Assembly (NCBI RefSeq): GCF_000416235.1
Contig: NZ_ATLO01000051.1
Coordinates: forward strand, 1-64,000
Source: Pseudomonas sp. CFII64
GTDB taxonomy: Bacteria > Pseudomonadota > Gammaproteobacteria > Pseudomonadales > Pseudomonadaceae
Reading direction: 5' to 3'
Length of the DNA stretch: 64,000 nt
The position numbers and the translations under genes are program-made. The notes beneath the pieces are model-generated. The model did not search any database. It was given only the letters and a program-made list of their open reading frames with translations, and was not told the origin of the DNA. Of this stretch, positions 40,560 to 50,539 are shown one piece after another (the stretch's first letter is position 1; the number at the start of each line of letters is the position of its first letter).

Positions 40560-41469
40560 AATCGCCCGGCTGCCGGATCTGCTCAACGAGCGTTTGTATG
40601 ACCAGTACGAGGTAACCGACTCGACGGAAAACCCTGCAGACCTGCCCGCCAGCGCGTTCGGTGTTCGTGCGCTGTTGGCCAATGGTGAATCCCGGGTTAG
40701 TCGTGAGTTGATCGAAAAGCTGCCCGAGCTGGAAATCATCGTGGTATTCGGGGTGGGTTACGACGGCGTGGACGTCCAGGCCGCCAGGGAGCGGGGCATC
40801 CGTGTGACGCATACGCCGGATGTGCTCACCGACGATGTTGCTGACTTCGCCATGGCCCTGCTGCTGGGCATCGGCCGCCGCACCGCTGACGCTGACCGCT
40901 TCGTCCGCGCCGGAGCATGGTCCGACGGGCCGTTTCCGTTTACCCGCAAAGTCAGCGGTGCCCGGGTGGGCATCGTCGGACTTGGCCGAATTGGCAAGGC
41001 AATCGCGCGCCGTGCAGCGGGTTTCGACATGCGAATCGCTTACACCGGTCGCAGCCCTCAGGACGTGCCTTATGAGTTTATTGGCTCGGTCGTTGAATTG
41101 GCGGCAGCAGTGGATTTCCTGGTGATCGCAGTGGGCGGCGGTGAAGAGACGCTGCATCTGGTCGACACTGATGTCCTGAATGCCTTGGGCCCGCAAGGCA
41201 TTTTGATCAACGTCGGTCGCGGCAGTGTGGTCGATGAAGGCGCGCTGGCCGCCGCGCTGCGGGACAAGCGCATTTACGCGGCGGGGCTGGACGTTTTCGA
41301 GCACGAACCGCAGGTCCATCCGGATTTGCTCGGCCTGGATAACGTATTGCTGACGCCGCATATGGCCAGCGCGACTCAGGACACACGGCAGGCGATGGCG
41401 GACCTGACGCTGAGCAACCTGGCGGCGTATTTCGCCAGGGAGACGTTGCCGACCCCCATTCCAGAGTGA
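40540..41469 (+). CDS. D-2-hydroxyacid dehydrogenase
   Basis: The 309-residue enzyme belongs to the glyoxylate/hydroxypyruvate reductase-like D-2-hydroxyacid dehydrogenases: VVFGVGYDGVDVQAARERGI, VGIVGLGRIGKAIARRAAG (NAD(P)-binding), NVGRGSVVDEGAL with catalytic Arg, DVFEHEPQ with Glu and LTPHMASAT with the proton-donor His. An AAAGGA site inside the end of the MFS gene precedes the ATG at 40540, so the two genes are translationally close. Physiological substrate unknown. Confidence 0.92.
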   Translation: MKPHVLKIARLPDLLNERLYDQYEVTDSTENPADLPASAFGVRALLANGESRVSRELIEKLPELEIIVVFGVGYDGVDVQAARERGIRVTHTPDVLTDDVADFAMALLLGIGRRTADADRFVRAGAWSDGPFPFTRKVSGARVGIVGLGRIGKAIARRAAGFDMRIAYTGRSPQDVPYEFIGSVVELAAAVDFLVIAVGGGEETLHLVDTDVLNALGPQGILINVGRGSVVDEGALAAALRDKRIYAAGLDVFEHEPQVHPDLLGLDNVLLTPHMASATQDTRQAMADLTLSNLAAYFARETLPTPIPE

Positions 41470-41657
41470 CCCCGAAGCGCCATTGCAGGCTGACAACCTG
41501 CGACGACTTTCATGCTCATTCACGACATTGTTTTGCCCGTGAGTGATAAAGAAGTGAAATAACTCAACTTTCTTACAGGTCAATCGAATATCCCGCTTGC
41601 GCCGCCCAACACCCGCCGCGAATATAAGCTCTCGCGGTTTCTGGTTTTGGAGCTTTC

Positions 41658-44555
41658 ATGAATGTACTTCACTTGGCCCATGACCAGAGACGTCCCGACC
41701 ATGGCGAAGGTGCAGCAGCGGAATTGATTGCGAGCATGGAAGCGTTAACCCTTACAGCAAGTCAGGCCACTATCGAGACGCTGCTCCTGGCTGCAAAAAG
41801 CCAGGTGGCGGATGTCCCTTGGGCGGTCTACGGTGCTGGCGAATCCATGTATTTGTTGGGCCAGGGATCGGCACTGCCCGCGCCCGACTGGCCTGCCAGT
41901 CTTCAGGCCAGCCAGCTCGACGCGCTGTGTCGAAGTCAGCGCCTGCATCGCTGGCCTGCCGGCAGAGGCGAGGAGGCGTTGGGTTGGTTGCTGGCACCGC
42001 AGGATCAGTGCGCGAACCCGGAGCTGGCTACTCTGGCTTTGCAAGTTGGCTACCAGTTGCAGACCCAGGCGTTGGCGCGCGCGCAGATTACTCAGCGGGT
42101 GTTGTACGAGATCACTTATCTGGCCAGCACCACCCGGCATCGTGGCGCGTTTCTGGAGGGCGTACACAAAGAACTCGCCACGCTGATCGACGCTGAAAAC
42201 TTTTACCTGGCCCTTTACGATGCGGGCACCGGCAAAATCACCTATCCCTATTACGTCGATATCACCGATGTCGATGCCCTTGAACCTGAAGCGCACGAAT
42301 TCCTCGACCCGTCCCAGATATCAATGACTGGCTATGTCTTGACCACTGGCCAGCCGCTGTTCGTCGATGCGGCGGATATTGAACGCGCCAGCCAGGAGCA
42401 AACGTTTTTTTGCCTGGGGCATCGGCCCGAGTTCTGGATGGGCGCGCCCCTCAGAAATGCTTCGGACGACGTTTTCGGCATGCTGGCCATGCAGGTTTAC
42501 GACGTGTCGCGGGTCTACAGCGCAGAAGATCGCGTGTTGTTCCAGGCCGTTGCGCGTCATGTGGCCATGGCGCTGGACCGTATTCTGCACCGCGCCGACC
42601 TCGAGCGAACCGTGCTGTTGCGCACCCAGGAGCTGTCCGCGCTCAACGCCGCGCTGCGTCAGGAAGTCCTCGATCGTGAGCGCGCCGAGCATTTGCAGAG
42701 CGCGTTGTTTCAGATTGCCGAGCTGTCGAGCCAGCCGGGAGACATGGCCGAGTTGTTTCACAGTCTGCATCTGATCGTTGGCGAGTTGCTGGTGGCGCTG
42801 AACTTCTATATTGCGCTGTATGACACCGCGACCGGCGAAGTGACCTTTCCCTACTACGTTGACGAGCGCTTGACCACGCGACCTTCGCCGCGCAGTGGCC
42901 AGCGTGGCTTTACCGAATATGTGATCCGTCAACGACGTGCCTGCCTGATCGACAGCGACGATGCGCTGCGCCTTGAAGCGCTTGGCGAGATTGAAATAGG
43001 CAACGAGGACAATCGATCATCTTCCTGGTTGGGAATACCGCTGTTCGAAGGTGATGATGTACGCGGCCTGCTGGCCGTACAGAGTTATTCGCCGCTGGTG
43101 AGCTATTCATTGCGCGATCAGGAACTGCTGACCTTTGTTTCTCGCCATATCGACACCGCGCTGTCCCGACGCAGTGCCGCCGAGGCCGTGCACACTGACA
43201 ATCTGCGTCTGGAGGCCAGGGTTCGCGACCGTACCCGCGAACTTGATCAGGTCAACGCCCGGTTGCAGCACGAGAATTCTCACGATTCCCTGACCGGCCT
43301 GCCCAATCGCAGCCATCTGCAGCAGCGCTTGCATGCCGCCTGGCAGGAGTTTCGCGATCATGGCCAGCCGATGGTGGTGATGTTCATCGACCTGGATCGC
43401 TTCAAGCTGGTCAATGACAGCCTCGGTCATCATTTCGGTGACCTGCTCCTGACTCAGGCAGCGGACCGCTTGCGCAGCTGTATGCGTGAAAGCGATTTGC
43501 TGGCGCGGTTGGGCGGCGACGAGTTTGCCGTGCTGGCGGTCAGCGCGACGCTGGATATGGCCGTGGGTATTGCCCAGCGAATTCTCCAGGCCTTCGATCT
43601 GCCGTTTCGTGTAGATGCGCATGCGGTGTTTTCATCGTGCAGCATCGGCATCGTCGGCGCCGACAGTCAATTCCACCATGAACCCACGGACTTGCTGCGC
43701 GATGCCGACATGGCCATGTACCGGGTCAAAAATGGCGGGCGTGACAGCTACGCGGTGTTCAATCAGGAGCTGCGCCGGGAAGTCTCAGATCAGGTCGAGC
43801 AGGAAGGCGCGCTGCGCAATGCACTCAAACGCACTGACGAGCTGATTCCATACTTCCAGCCGATCATCGGGATCGAAACCGGCAAAATACTGGCCCTCGA
43901 AGCACTGATTCGCTGGCGCCAGCCTGACGGGCGAGTGATTGCGCCCGGTCACTTCCTGCCGGCGCTGGAAGGCTTGCGGCTGATCGGGCGGCTGGATCAA
44001 TACATGTTGCAGAGCGTTATCGCGATCCTGGCGCAACCGGCTAATAGTCATTGGCCAACTGTCCACGTCAACTGCTCCAGCTATAGCATCACCCGCCCCG
44101 AGTTCGCCGGGGAGCTGCTGGACATGTTGCAACGCTACGAGGTTGCCCCGTCGAGGATTTGCCTGGAATTGACGGAAGGCGCGCTGGTGGCCGAGCCGGA
44201 ACTTGCCCGGCAATCCATGAAACAGTTGGCGGACCATGGCATGTCAGTCGTACTGGACGATTTCGGTGCGGGGTTCTCGTCGCTCAGCTATGTGCATCAA
44301 TATCACTTCAGCGGCTTGAAGATCGACAAATCGTTCATTCTTGAACTCACCACCAGCGCGCGCAGCCGCGCAATCGTGCGGGCCATCGTGCGCATGGCGC
44401 AGTCGCTGGATCTGACCGTTGTCGCCGAAGGCGTGGAGGACGAAGCGACTCTCGACCTGCTACGTGAAATAGGCGCAGGCCAAGCACAGGGCTATCACTT
44501 CTCCGTACCGTTGCCGCAGGAGCGGTTGGTTCTGGGTGATGATTTCCCGCAATGA
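41658..44555 (+). CDS. Bifunctional diguanylate cyclase/phosphodiesterase with two GAF domains
   Basis: The 965-residue cytoplasmic protein has GAF domain 1 (about residues 160-315, with NFYLALYDAGTGKITYPYYVD) and GAF domain 2 (about 350-510, with NFYIALYDTATGEVTFPYYVD), a near-repeat. GGDEF follows at residues 617-621 with an intact I-site (RESD, five residues upstream) and EAL at about residue 746. The EAL domain keeps EALIRW, ELTEG, DDFGAGFSS and VVAEGVED, so both synthesis and breakdown of c-di-GMP are plausible. Coiled-coil linkers follow the GAF domains. It is monocistronic. Confidence 0.93.
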   Translation: MNVLHLAHDQRRPDHGEGAAAELIASMEALTLTASQATIETLLLAAKSQVADVPWAVYGAGESMYLLGQGSALPAPDWPASLQASQLDALCRSQRLHRWPAGRGEEALGWLLAPQDQCANPELATLALQVGYQLQTQALARAQITQRVLYEITYLASTTRHRGAFLEGVHKELATLIDAENFYLALYDAGTGKITYPYYVDITDVDALEPEAHEFLDPSQISMTGYVLTTGQPLFVDAADIERASQEQTFFCLGHRPEFWMGAPLRNASDDVFGMLAMQVYDVSRVYSAEDRVLFQAVARHVAMALDRILHRADLERTVLLRTQELSALNAALRQEVLDRERAEHLQSALFQIAELSSQPGDMAELFHSLHLIVGELLVALNFYIALYDTATGEVTFPYYVDERLTTRPSPRSGQRGFTEYVIRQRRACLIDSDDALRLEALGEIEIGNEDNRSSSWLGIPLFEGDDVRGLLAVQSYSPLVSYSLRDQELLTFVSRHIDTALSRRSAAEAVHTDNLRLEARVRDRTRELDQVNARLQHENSHDSLTGLPNRSHLQQRLHAAWQEFRDHGQPMVVMFIDLDRFKLVNDSLGHHFGDLLLTQAADRLRSCMRESDLLARLGGDEFAVLAVSATLDMAVGIAQRILQAFDLPFRVDAHAVFSSCSIGIVGADSQFHHEPTDLLRDADMAMYRVKNGGRDSYAVFNQELRREVSDQVEQEGALRNALKRTDELIPYFQPIIGIETGKILALEALIRWRQPDGRVIAPGHFLPALEGLRLIGRLDQYMLQSVIAILAQPANSHWPTVHVNCSSYSITRPEFAGELLDMLQRYEVAPSRICLELTEGALVAEPELARQSMKQLADHGMSVVLDDFGAGFSSLSYVHQYHFSGLKIDKSFILELTTSARSRAIVRAIVRMAQSLDLTVVAEGVEDEATLDLLREIGAGQAQGYHFSVPLPQERLVLGDDFPQ

Positions 44556-44724
44556 GCGTGCGGCAGTGGGCTGCCACTTGTGGTTGCCCTTTGCCGCTCT
44601 CACCGCCTGAAAAATCGTATGCGCAGCTTTCAATACCCGTAATCAAAGGCTTGTAGCGAACTTCGTGAAGTGGCACTGGTTTTGCTGAGTTATGCGTACT
44701 GCACTTTGCAGCAGGAGGTGAGCG

Positions 44725-45288
44725 ATGAATACAGCCAGCATCAGCGCGCTCCATCACTTGGTATCACAAGTGGTAGGGCGCAAGACCCAGGAGGAGGCGT
44801 CTACCGACGCGTTCGCCGTTCCGGTCGCCCCGGCCAGTCCGGTTCCAGCGGTGGACGCAGTCAGCGAGAACACCCGCGACAGCAGCAAGGATTCAACCTT
44901 TGACGAAGCGTTCGCCAAGTTGTTGGTGAACCTGAAGGCCTCGACCCAGGCGACGGATGCGCAAGCCGCATTTTCGCCCCTGGCTGTTGATACCAGTATT
45001 GCGGCCAGGGATTCGGCCGTGACCAGCGAGGCCGATGTGGCCGCAGCGACGTCTTCGACTTCGACTTCCTCGGCGCAACAGCAATTCATGGATTTCATGA
45101 ACCTGTCGCCTGCCGAGCAGATGCGCGAGAAGCTGACAGGGGTGAGCAAGGAAGAGTACGAAGCGATGTCGCCGGAGCAGAAACTGTCCGTTGATAACAA
45201 GCTTCAAGCGGCTTTGAAAGAACAGCAACAAACAGCAACTGCCGATATCAACGGCAAGATCCTGGCGGCCAGGTTGGCGTTGGTTTAA
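44725..45288 (+). CDS. Conserved hypothetical protein, 187 aa
   Basis: The Ala/Ser/Thr/Gln-rich, largely disordered protein (MNTASISALHHLVSQVVGRK at the start) contains FDEAFAKLLVNLKAST and a more ordered C-terminal segment, QQQFMDFMNLSPAEQMREKL, then GVSKEEYEAMSPEQKLSVDNKLQAAL. It has no signal peptide. GGAGG lies before the ATG. It resembles unnamed Pseudomonas proteins, sometimes near surface or secretion genes; the function is unknown. Confidence 0.75.
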   Translation: MNTASISALHHLVSQVVGRKTQEEASTDAFAVPVAPASPVPAVDAVSENTRDSSKDSTFDEAFAKLLVNLKASTQATDAQAAFSPLAVDTSIAARDSAVTSEADVAAATSSTSTSSAQQQFMDFMNLSPAEQMREKLTGVSKEEYEAMSPEQKLSVDNKLQAALKEQQQTATADINGKILAARLALV

Positions 45289-45328
45289 AGCCTTCCTCCA
45301 AACGCAGTCTCGTTGGATCGAGGCTTGC

Positions 45329-45390
45329 TGTAGGACCGGCTTTAGCCGGGAGGGCAATTGACGCCTTCGCGACTAAAGTCGCTCCTACGG
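45329..45390. repeat. REP-like inverted pair
   Basis: TGTAGGACCGGCTTTAGCCGG and GCGACTAAAGTCGCTCCTAC face each other about 15 bp apart, each with a short GC-rich stem flanked by TGTAGGA or TCCTAC. This is the typical layout of Pseudomonas REP doublets (REPINs). It lies between a hypothetical gene and mtlZ. Confidence 0.75.
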
Positions 45391-45416
45391 CCGGTTCGCG
45401 TGTTCGCCGCGCTATA

Positions 45417-46355
45417 TCACCCCAACTGCGCTCGATATGGCAAATCCGGGCCGACCCTGGTGCAGGTCAGCGCTGCGGCTTTCACTGCGAATCTGAGCAT
45501 TTCATCCAGGGTTTCCCGAGTCAGCGAAGGCAAGCTGGCCGGGCTGTCGAGTTGCCGCTCGGTGAGGAAGGTGATCAGCGCTGCCTGAAAAGTATCGCCC
45601 GCGCCAACGGTGTCGGCAGTAATCACTGTCTGCGCTGGAATCGACCAACTGCCGTACTGGCGGGTGAAGATGCTTGCGCCCTGAGTACCGCGTGTCAGGA
45701 CGACCAGCTGGCAGCGCTTGCCGAGCCAGCTCTGCGCTATTTCTTCAGGACTTCGCTCCGGATAAAGCAGCGTCAGGTCCTCGTCGCTGACCTTGATAAT
45801 GTGCGCATGCTCTGCAAAAGCATTGATCTGCTCGCGCCAGCGAGTGATGTCCGGGGCCGGGTTGAGGCGCACGTTAGGGTCCAGCGTAATCAAACGCTGG
45901 TTACTTTCGCGTGCCACCAAGGCCAGCAAAGTGTCGGCTATCGGCTGCACCACCAGGGAAAACGAACCCACGTGAATGCCGCGTACTTCGTCGCTCAGTT
46001 GCGGCAGATCGCCCAGTCGCAATTGTCGGTCCGCGCAGCCTTCGCCGCGAAAGCTGTAGTGGGGCGAGCCATCGGCACCTACGGCAACCATCGCCAGCGT
46101 CGTGGGCGCGTCGAAATCCACCAGATGGTCCGCCCGTACGCCTTCTTCCTCCAACACCTTGCGCAGTCGTCGGCCGAGATAGTCCGTGGACAGCCCGGCA
46201 AAGAAAGCGCAGTCCACACCCAGTCTGCGCAAGCCGACTGCGACGTTGAATGGCGAACCTCCGGCAATCGCCTGAAAGCCCAATGTGTTGCTCTTGCCAG
46301 CGCTGCCTGGCTGGCTGAAAAAATCGAACAGCGCTTCGCCACAAACCAGATACAT
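45417..46355 (-). CDS. mtlZ: Fructokinase (PfkB family) of the mannitol operon
   Basis: The 312-residue PfkB carbohydrate kinase has MYLVCGEALFDFFSQPG, GGSPFNVAVGLRRLG (first signature) and TADTVGAGDTFQAAL with the catalytic Asp (second signature). It phosphorylates the fructose formed from mannitol. It is the last gene of the operon, 31 bp after mtlY. AGGGAGC precedes the ATG at 46355. Confidence 0.92.
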   Translation of the reverse strand: MYLVCGEALFDFFSQPGSAGKSNTLGFQAIAGGSPFNVAVGLRRLGVDCAFFAGLSTDYLGRRLRKVLEEEGVRADHLVDFDAPTTLAMVAVGADGSPHYSFRGEGCADRQLRLGDLPQLSDEVRGIHVGSFSLVVQPIADTLLALVARESNQRLITLDPNVRLNPAPDITRWREQINAFAEHAHIIKVSDEDLTLLYPERSPEEIAQSWLGKRCQLVVLTRGTQGASIFTRQYGSWSIPAQTVITADTVGAGDTFQAALITFLTERQLDSPASLPSLTRETLDEMLRFAVKAAALTCTRVGPDLPYRAQLG

Positions 46356-46386
46356 AGGTGCTCCCTGAAATAGTGCGTCAGTGCTG

Positions 46387-47868
46387 TCAACCGACCTGCA
46401 ACTGACTGCGATAGTGCTCATAGACGCGTTGATAAGCCGCGACGTTTTGCTCGCGCGGCCGGGTTTCACTGGCCGAATCCAGGCTGACGCAACGCATACA
46501 CAATTGCTCCAGGGTTTGCTCGGCGTCAGTGGCCCCGGAAAAACACCAGGCGGCCTGAATCGCAGCCCCGAGGGCCGCAGCCTCGCTGTGTTCGGTGCAG
46601 ATTACCGGCGTGTTCATGATGTCCGCGACGATCTGCCGCCACACCGCGCTTTTCGCGCCGCCGCCGATCAGCCGAATGTTGTCGCTGCGTATGCCGCTGG
46701 CGCGCAGCAGGTCCAGGCCGTAGCGCAAGCCGAATGTGGTGCCTTCGACCACCGCACGACTGAGATTGGCCCGCGTCAGATTGCTGCTGTCCAGACCCAG
46801 GAGGCTGCCGGTGGCGTGGGGCAGGGCGGGCACGCGCTCGCCGTTGAGGAATGGCAGCATCAGCACGCCTTCGGCGCCTATCGGTGCCTGGTTGACCGCC
46901 TCGTTGAAGGCGGCGATATCCAGCCCCAGCAATTCGCGAATGGCGCTGCTGGCGTTGGTCAGGTTCATGGTGCAAATCAATGGCAACCAGCCGCCGGATG
47001 ATGAACAGAACGTCGCGACTGACGGTTGTTCGCTGACCTGCGGCTGATCGGCGAAGGCGTAAACGGTGCCGGACGAGCCGAGACTCATGGTGATGGCCCC
47101 CGGTTGAATGTTGCCGGTGCCGATGGCGCCCATCATGTTATCGCCGCCGCCGCTGGAAACCAGCGCCGCGGGGTTCAGCTCCAGTAACTGGGCGATGTGC
47201 GGCAAAATCTGCCCCACCGGTTGCTGCGCCTCCAGCAACTCGGGTAAGGCCCGGCGCAAGCGGCCGCTGGGATCGATGTGCTCCAGCAGCGGCAGATCCC
47301 ATTCCCGGGTGCGTACATTGAAATAGCCGGTTCCCGAAGCGTCGCCGTATTCGCTGCAGCAACGGCCGGTCAGCCAGTAGTTGAGATAGTCATGAGGCAA
47401 CAGAATCTTGGCTATCTGCGCAAATACGTCGGGGTGTTGCTCCAGGGTCCATAAGAGTTTGGACACCGTATAACCCGGCGCAATGGCGACCCCCAGACGT
47501 GCCAGCGAGCCACTTTCGCCGCCCAGATATTCCAGCAATCTGTCGTTTTCCGGTGCGGTTTCGGTGTCGCACCAGAGTTTGGCCGGGCGCAACACCTGGC
47601 CCTGGCTGTCGAGCAGCACCAGACCATGTTGCTGGCCGGAAACGCCGATCCCCTGAATCTCGGAGCCGGAAATGCCAGCCTGGATCAGTGCTTCCCGGGT
47701 CGCTTGCTCAAACGCTGCAAGCCACTGCTGCACGTCCTGTTCGCGGCGCCCGTTGGCGCCACTGATCATGCTGTGGGCAGCAGAGCCCTGGCCCAATACC
47801 TTGCCGCTGACGGCGTCGAGGACAATGGTCTTGGTGCCTTGGGTGCCGCAATCGATTCCGAGAAACAT
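46387..47868 (-). CDS. mtlY: Xylulokinase of the mannitol/arabitol operon
   Basis: The 493-residue FGGY kinase has MFLGIDCGTQGTKTIVLDAV (phosphate loop), SGQQHGLVLLD, and a C-terminal FGLRYGLDLLRASGIRSDNIRLIGGGAKSAVWRQI adenosine-binding site. It phosphorylates xylulose produced from arabitol by the operon's dehydrogenase. It begins 8 bp after mtlD and precedes mtlZ. Length is standard. Confidence 0.93.
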   Translation of the reverse strand: MFLGIDCGTQGTKTIVLDAVSGKVLGQGSAAHSMISGANGRREQDVQQWLAAFEQATREALIQAGISGSEIQGIGVSGQQHGLVLLDSQGQVLRPAKLWCDTETAPENDRLLEYLGGESGSLARLGVAIAPGYTVSKLLWTLEQHPDVFAQIAKILLPHDYLNYWLTGRCCSEYGDASGTGYFNVRTREWDLPLLEHIDPSGRLRRALPELLEAQQPVGQILPHIAQLLELNPAALVSSGGGDNMMGAIGTGNIQPGAITMSLGSSGTVYAFADQPQVSEQPSVATFCSSSGGWLPLICTMNLTNASSAIRELLGLDIAAFNEAVNQAPIGAEGVLMLPFLNGERVPALPHATGSLLGLDSSNLTRANLSRAVVEGTTFGLRYGLDLLRASGIRSDNIRLIGGGAKSAVWRQIVADIMNTPVICTEHSEAAALGAAIQAAWCFSGATDAEQTLEQLCMRCVSLDSASETRPREQNVAAYQRVYEHYRSQLQVG

Positions 47869-47875
47869 GGGCGCC

Positions 47876-49360
47876 TCAGACAGTTTTGGCCAACAGGTTT
47901 TCCAGGGTCTTGCTGACCCCCAGTTCCTTCAGGCTGTTGAGATTGTGTTCAAAAGCGGCAACGAATTCGGCAGATTGCGGGATGGCAATGCCGAAAATTT
48001 CTTCGACTTCCAGCAAGCGCTGAGTGATCAACACGTCATCGGCCACCAGCGCCTTGCAGAATGCGGCGCGCGGATCGACAACGGTATAAGCCACGCCATT
48101 TTCACCCGCGCTGCGTTGCAGATACACGGCCCAGGCCGCGACCACCAGCGACGCCCGCTCAAGATTGCCTTGATCGAGAATCAGCCGATTGATGGTCGGC
48201 ACAGTGAACTTGGGAAATTTCGACGAGCCGTCGGAGCAAACCCGCTCCAGCTGGTCGGCAATCGCCTGATTGGAAAAGCGTTCGATCAGCGTGTCTTTGT
48301 AGCCTTCCAGATCGATTCCGGGCACCGATGCCAGCTGCGGCGTGACGTCCAGATCCATATAAGTGCGGATGTACCGCACGAACAACGGGTCGTTCATGGT
48401 TTCGTGAACGAAGCGATAGCCTTTGAGGGCACCCAGATAGGTCAACGCCAGATGGCTGCCGTTGAGCAATTTGATCTTCATCTCTTCGTAAGGCGTAACG
48501 TCATCGGTGAACTGCACGCCGACCTTTTCCCAGGCCGGACGCCCGTCCACGAATTTATCTTCCAGCACCCATTGCACGAAGGGTTCGCAGACCACGGGCC
48601 AGGCGTCATCGATGCCTTTGTCATCCGCCAGTTGCAAACGATGCGCCGAGCTGGTCATGGGTGTAATGCGGTCGACCATCGCGTTGGGGAAACTTACCTG
48701 TTCGGCGATCCAGTCGTGCAGATCCGCATCGCGCAGCGCGGCAAATGCCAGCAGCGCCTTGCGTGCGACCGCGCCGTTGTGGGGCAGGTTATCGCAGGAC
48801 ATCACGGTGAAGGCGGGCGTAGCGCTGGCGCGGCGCTTGCTCAAGGCCGCGCAGAGCAGACCGAATACGGTTTTCGGTTGGTCCGGGTTGCCGAGGTCGT
48901 ACTGAATCTGCGGCAAATGGGCCATGAACTCGCCATTGCTGTCGTCGATGCAATAGCCGCCTTCGGTGATGGTCAGCGAGACGATGCGAATCTGCGGGCT
49001 GGCCAGTTTGTCGATCAGGGCCTGAATGCCGTCTTCGGCCAGCAGCATGCCGCTGATGGCGCCGATCACGCGGGTTTCGGTGTCCGGCGTGTCGCCCAGT
49101 TCGTAGAGCGTGTAGAGAAAATCCTGACCGGCCAGCGCGTCATGCACGGCGCGATCTTCCGGACGCAGGCCGATGCCGCAGATGCTCCAGTCGTGCCCTT
49201 CGCCGGTGTTCATCAAGGCATCGGTATAAAACGCCTGATGCGCGCGATGGAAACCGCCGACACCGATATGGGCGATGCCCTGTCGCGTCGCGGCGGGAGA
49301 ATAGGCCGGGAGAGCGATGTTTTCTCCCAACTGAGACAGATTTTGTTTGTTCAGTTTCAT
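47876..49360 (-). CDS. mtlD: Mannitol/polyol 2-dehydrogenase
   Basis: The 494-residue long-chain polyol dehydrogenase has an N-terminal NAD-binding HIGVGGFHRAHQAFY and the catalytic K-x4-N-x2-H in KIKLLNGSHLALTYLG. Pseudomonas MtlD oxidises mannitol, arabitol and sorbitol to ketoses. It lies between the ABC transporter ATPase gene and the kinases, 18 bp downstream of mtlK. Confidence 0.95.
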   Translation of the reverse strand: MKLNKQNLSQLGENIALPAYSPAATRQGIAHIGVGGFHRAHQAFYTDALMNTGEGHDWSICGIGLRPEDRAVHDALAGQDFLYTLYELGDTPDTETRVIGAISGMLLAEDGIQALIDKLASPQIRIVSLTITEGGYCIDDSNGEFMAHLPQIQYDLGNPDQPKTVFGLLCAALSKRRASATPAFTVMSCDNLPHNGAVARKALLAFAALRDADLHDWIAEQVSFPNAMVDRITPMTSSAHRLQLADDKGIDDAWPVVCEPFVQWVLEDKFVDGRPAWEKVGVQFTDDVTPYEEMKIKLLNGSHLALTYLGALKGYRFVHETMNDPLFVRYIRTYMDLDVTPQLASVPGIDLEGYKDTLIERFSNQAIADQLERVCSDGSSKFPKFTVPTINRLILDQGNLERASLVVAAWAVYLQRSAGENGVAYTVVDPRAAFCKALVADDVLITQRLLEVEEIFGIAIPQSAEFVAAFEHNLNSLKELGVSKTLENLLAKTV

Positions 49361-49378
49361 GGTAGCGATCTCTAAGAC

Positions 49379-50482
49379 TTAGGCGGCAACCTGCAAGGCT
49401 TTGGCAATCACCAGGCCTTGGGCGTCGAACAAATGACAGTGCGCGCTATCCAGATGCAGATTGAGCGTCTCGCCGTACTGGCTGGCCAGGTCGCCGCGAA
49501 TCCGCATGGTCAGCATCTCGCCGGCGTGAGTACGCACATGGCAATAGGTATCGCTGCCCAGCCGTTCGCTGACGTCGGCGATAACCTGCAACTGGCAATC
49601 GCCTTCTCTGGCGAGATTCAAATGCTCGGGGCGGATGCCCAGAGTGACCGGATTGCCCACGCTCATGTGCGCATTGGTGAACGGCAGGCTGATGCGCGTG
49701 CCGGCGTCCAGTTCGACTTCGCAGCCAGCGGCCTCGACACGGCTGACCTTGCCCTTGAGAAAGCCCATTTTCGGCGTGCCGAGAAAACCGGCGACAAACA
49801 GATTGGCCGGGTGGTGGTACAGCTCCAGTGGCGAGCCGACCTGCTCGACCTTGCCGCCGTTGAGCACGACAACCTTGTCGGCCAGGGTCATGGCCTCCAC
49901 TTGATCGTGGGTCACGTAGATCATCGTTGCTTGCAGCTCTTTATGCAGGCGCGACAATTCCAGGCGGGTCTGCACGCGCAAGGCCGCGTCAAGGTTGGAC
50001 AGCGGTTCGTCAAACAGAAAGATTTTCGGATTGCGCACGATGGCGCGGCCAATGGCGACACGTTGCCGCTGGCCGCCAGAGAGCTGCTTGGGTTTGCGCT
50101 CCAGCAGCGGGCCGAGTTCGAGAATGCGCGCTGCTTCATCGACTTTGCGTTTGATTTCGGCCTTGTCGCCACCGGCCAGGTCCAGGGCGAACGACAGGTT
50201 TTTACCCACGGTCATGTGCGGATACAAGGCGTAGGTCTGGAACACCATGGCCAGGTCGCGTTTGGCTGGCGTCACTTGGGTGATATCACGGCCATCCAGT
50301 TCGATGGTCCCGGAAGTCACGTCTTCAAGACCTGCGATAAGACGCAGCAGGGTGGATTTGCCGCAGCCAGACGGGCCGACGAAGACCACGAACTCACGGT
50401 CGTTCACGTCCAGGTCGATGCCTTTAATGATTTGGTGGCCGTCGAAGCCTTTTTGCAAATTTCTGATACTGAGGTTAGCCAT
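49379..50482 (-). CDS. mtlK: Polyol ABC transporter ATP-binding protein
   Basis: The 367-residue MalK/UgpC-type ATPase has Walker A GPSGCGKSTLLR, signature LSGGQRQRVAIGRA, Walker B FLFDEPLSNLD, the switch His in IYVTHDQVEAM and a C-terminal regulatory OB domain (residues 240-367) with LGIRPEHLNL. It energises import of mannitol and arabitol with MtlFG. Confidence 0.94.
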   Translation of the reverse strand: MANLSIRNLQKGFDGHQIIKGIDLDVNDREFVVFVGPSGCGKSTLLRLIAGLEDVTSGTIELDGRDITQVTPAKRDLAMVFQTYALYPHMTVGKNLSFALDLAGGDKAEIKRKVDEAARILELGPLLERKPKQLSGGQRQRVAIGRAIVRNPKIFLFDEPLSNLDAALRVQTRLELSRLHKELQATMIYVTHDQVEAMTLADKVVVLNGGKVEQVGSPLELYHHPANLFVAGFLGTPKMGFLKGKVSRVEAAGCEVELDAGTRISLPFTNAHMSVGNPVTLGIRPEHLNLAREGDCQLQVIADVSERLGSDTYCHVRTHAGEMLTMRIRGDLASQYGETLNLHLDSAHCHLFDAQGLVIAKALQVAA

Positions 50483-50539
50483 GATGGCCTCCGTTCTTGT
50501 TCTTATGCTTGAAGTGCATGGGATTCAGGTTGGACCTGC

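Noticed and set aside
40522..41583. 353-codon open frame on the minus strand
   Set aside because: It is antisense to the 2-hydroxyacid dehydrogenase and shows no domain.
47672..49375. 567-codon open frame on the plus strand
   Set aside because: It lies opposite mtlY and mtlD and has no ribosome-binding site or recognisable domain; long antisense frames are common in GC-rich genes.
49418..50512. 364-codon open frame on the plus strand
   Set aside because: It is antisense to mtlK, which has all ABC ATPase motifs.
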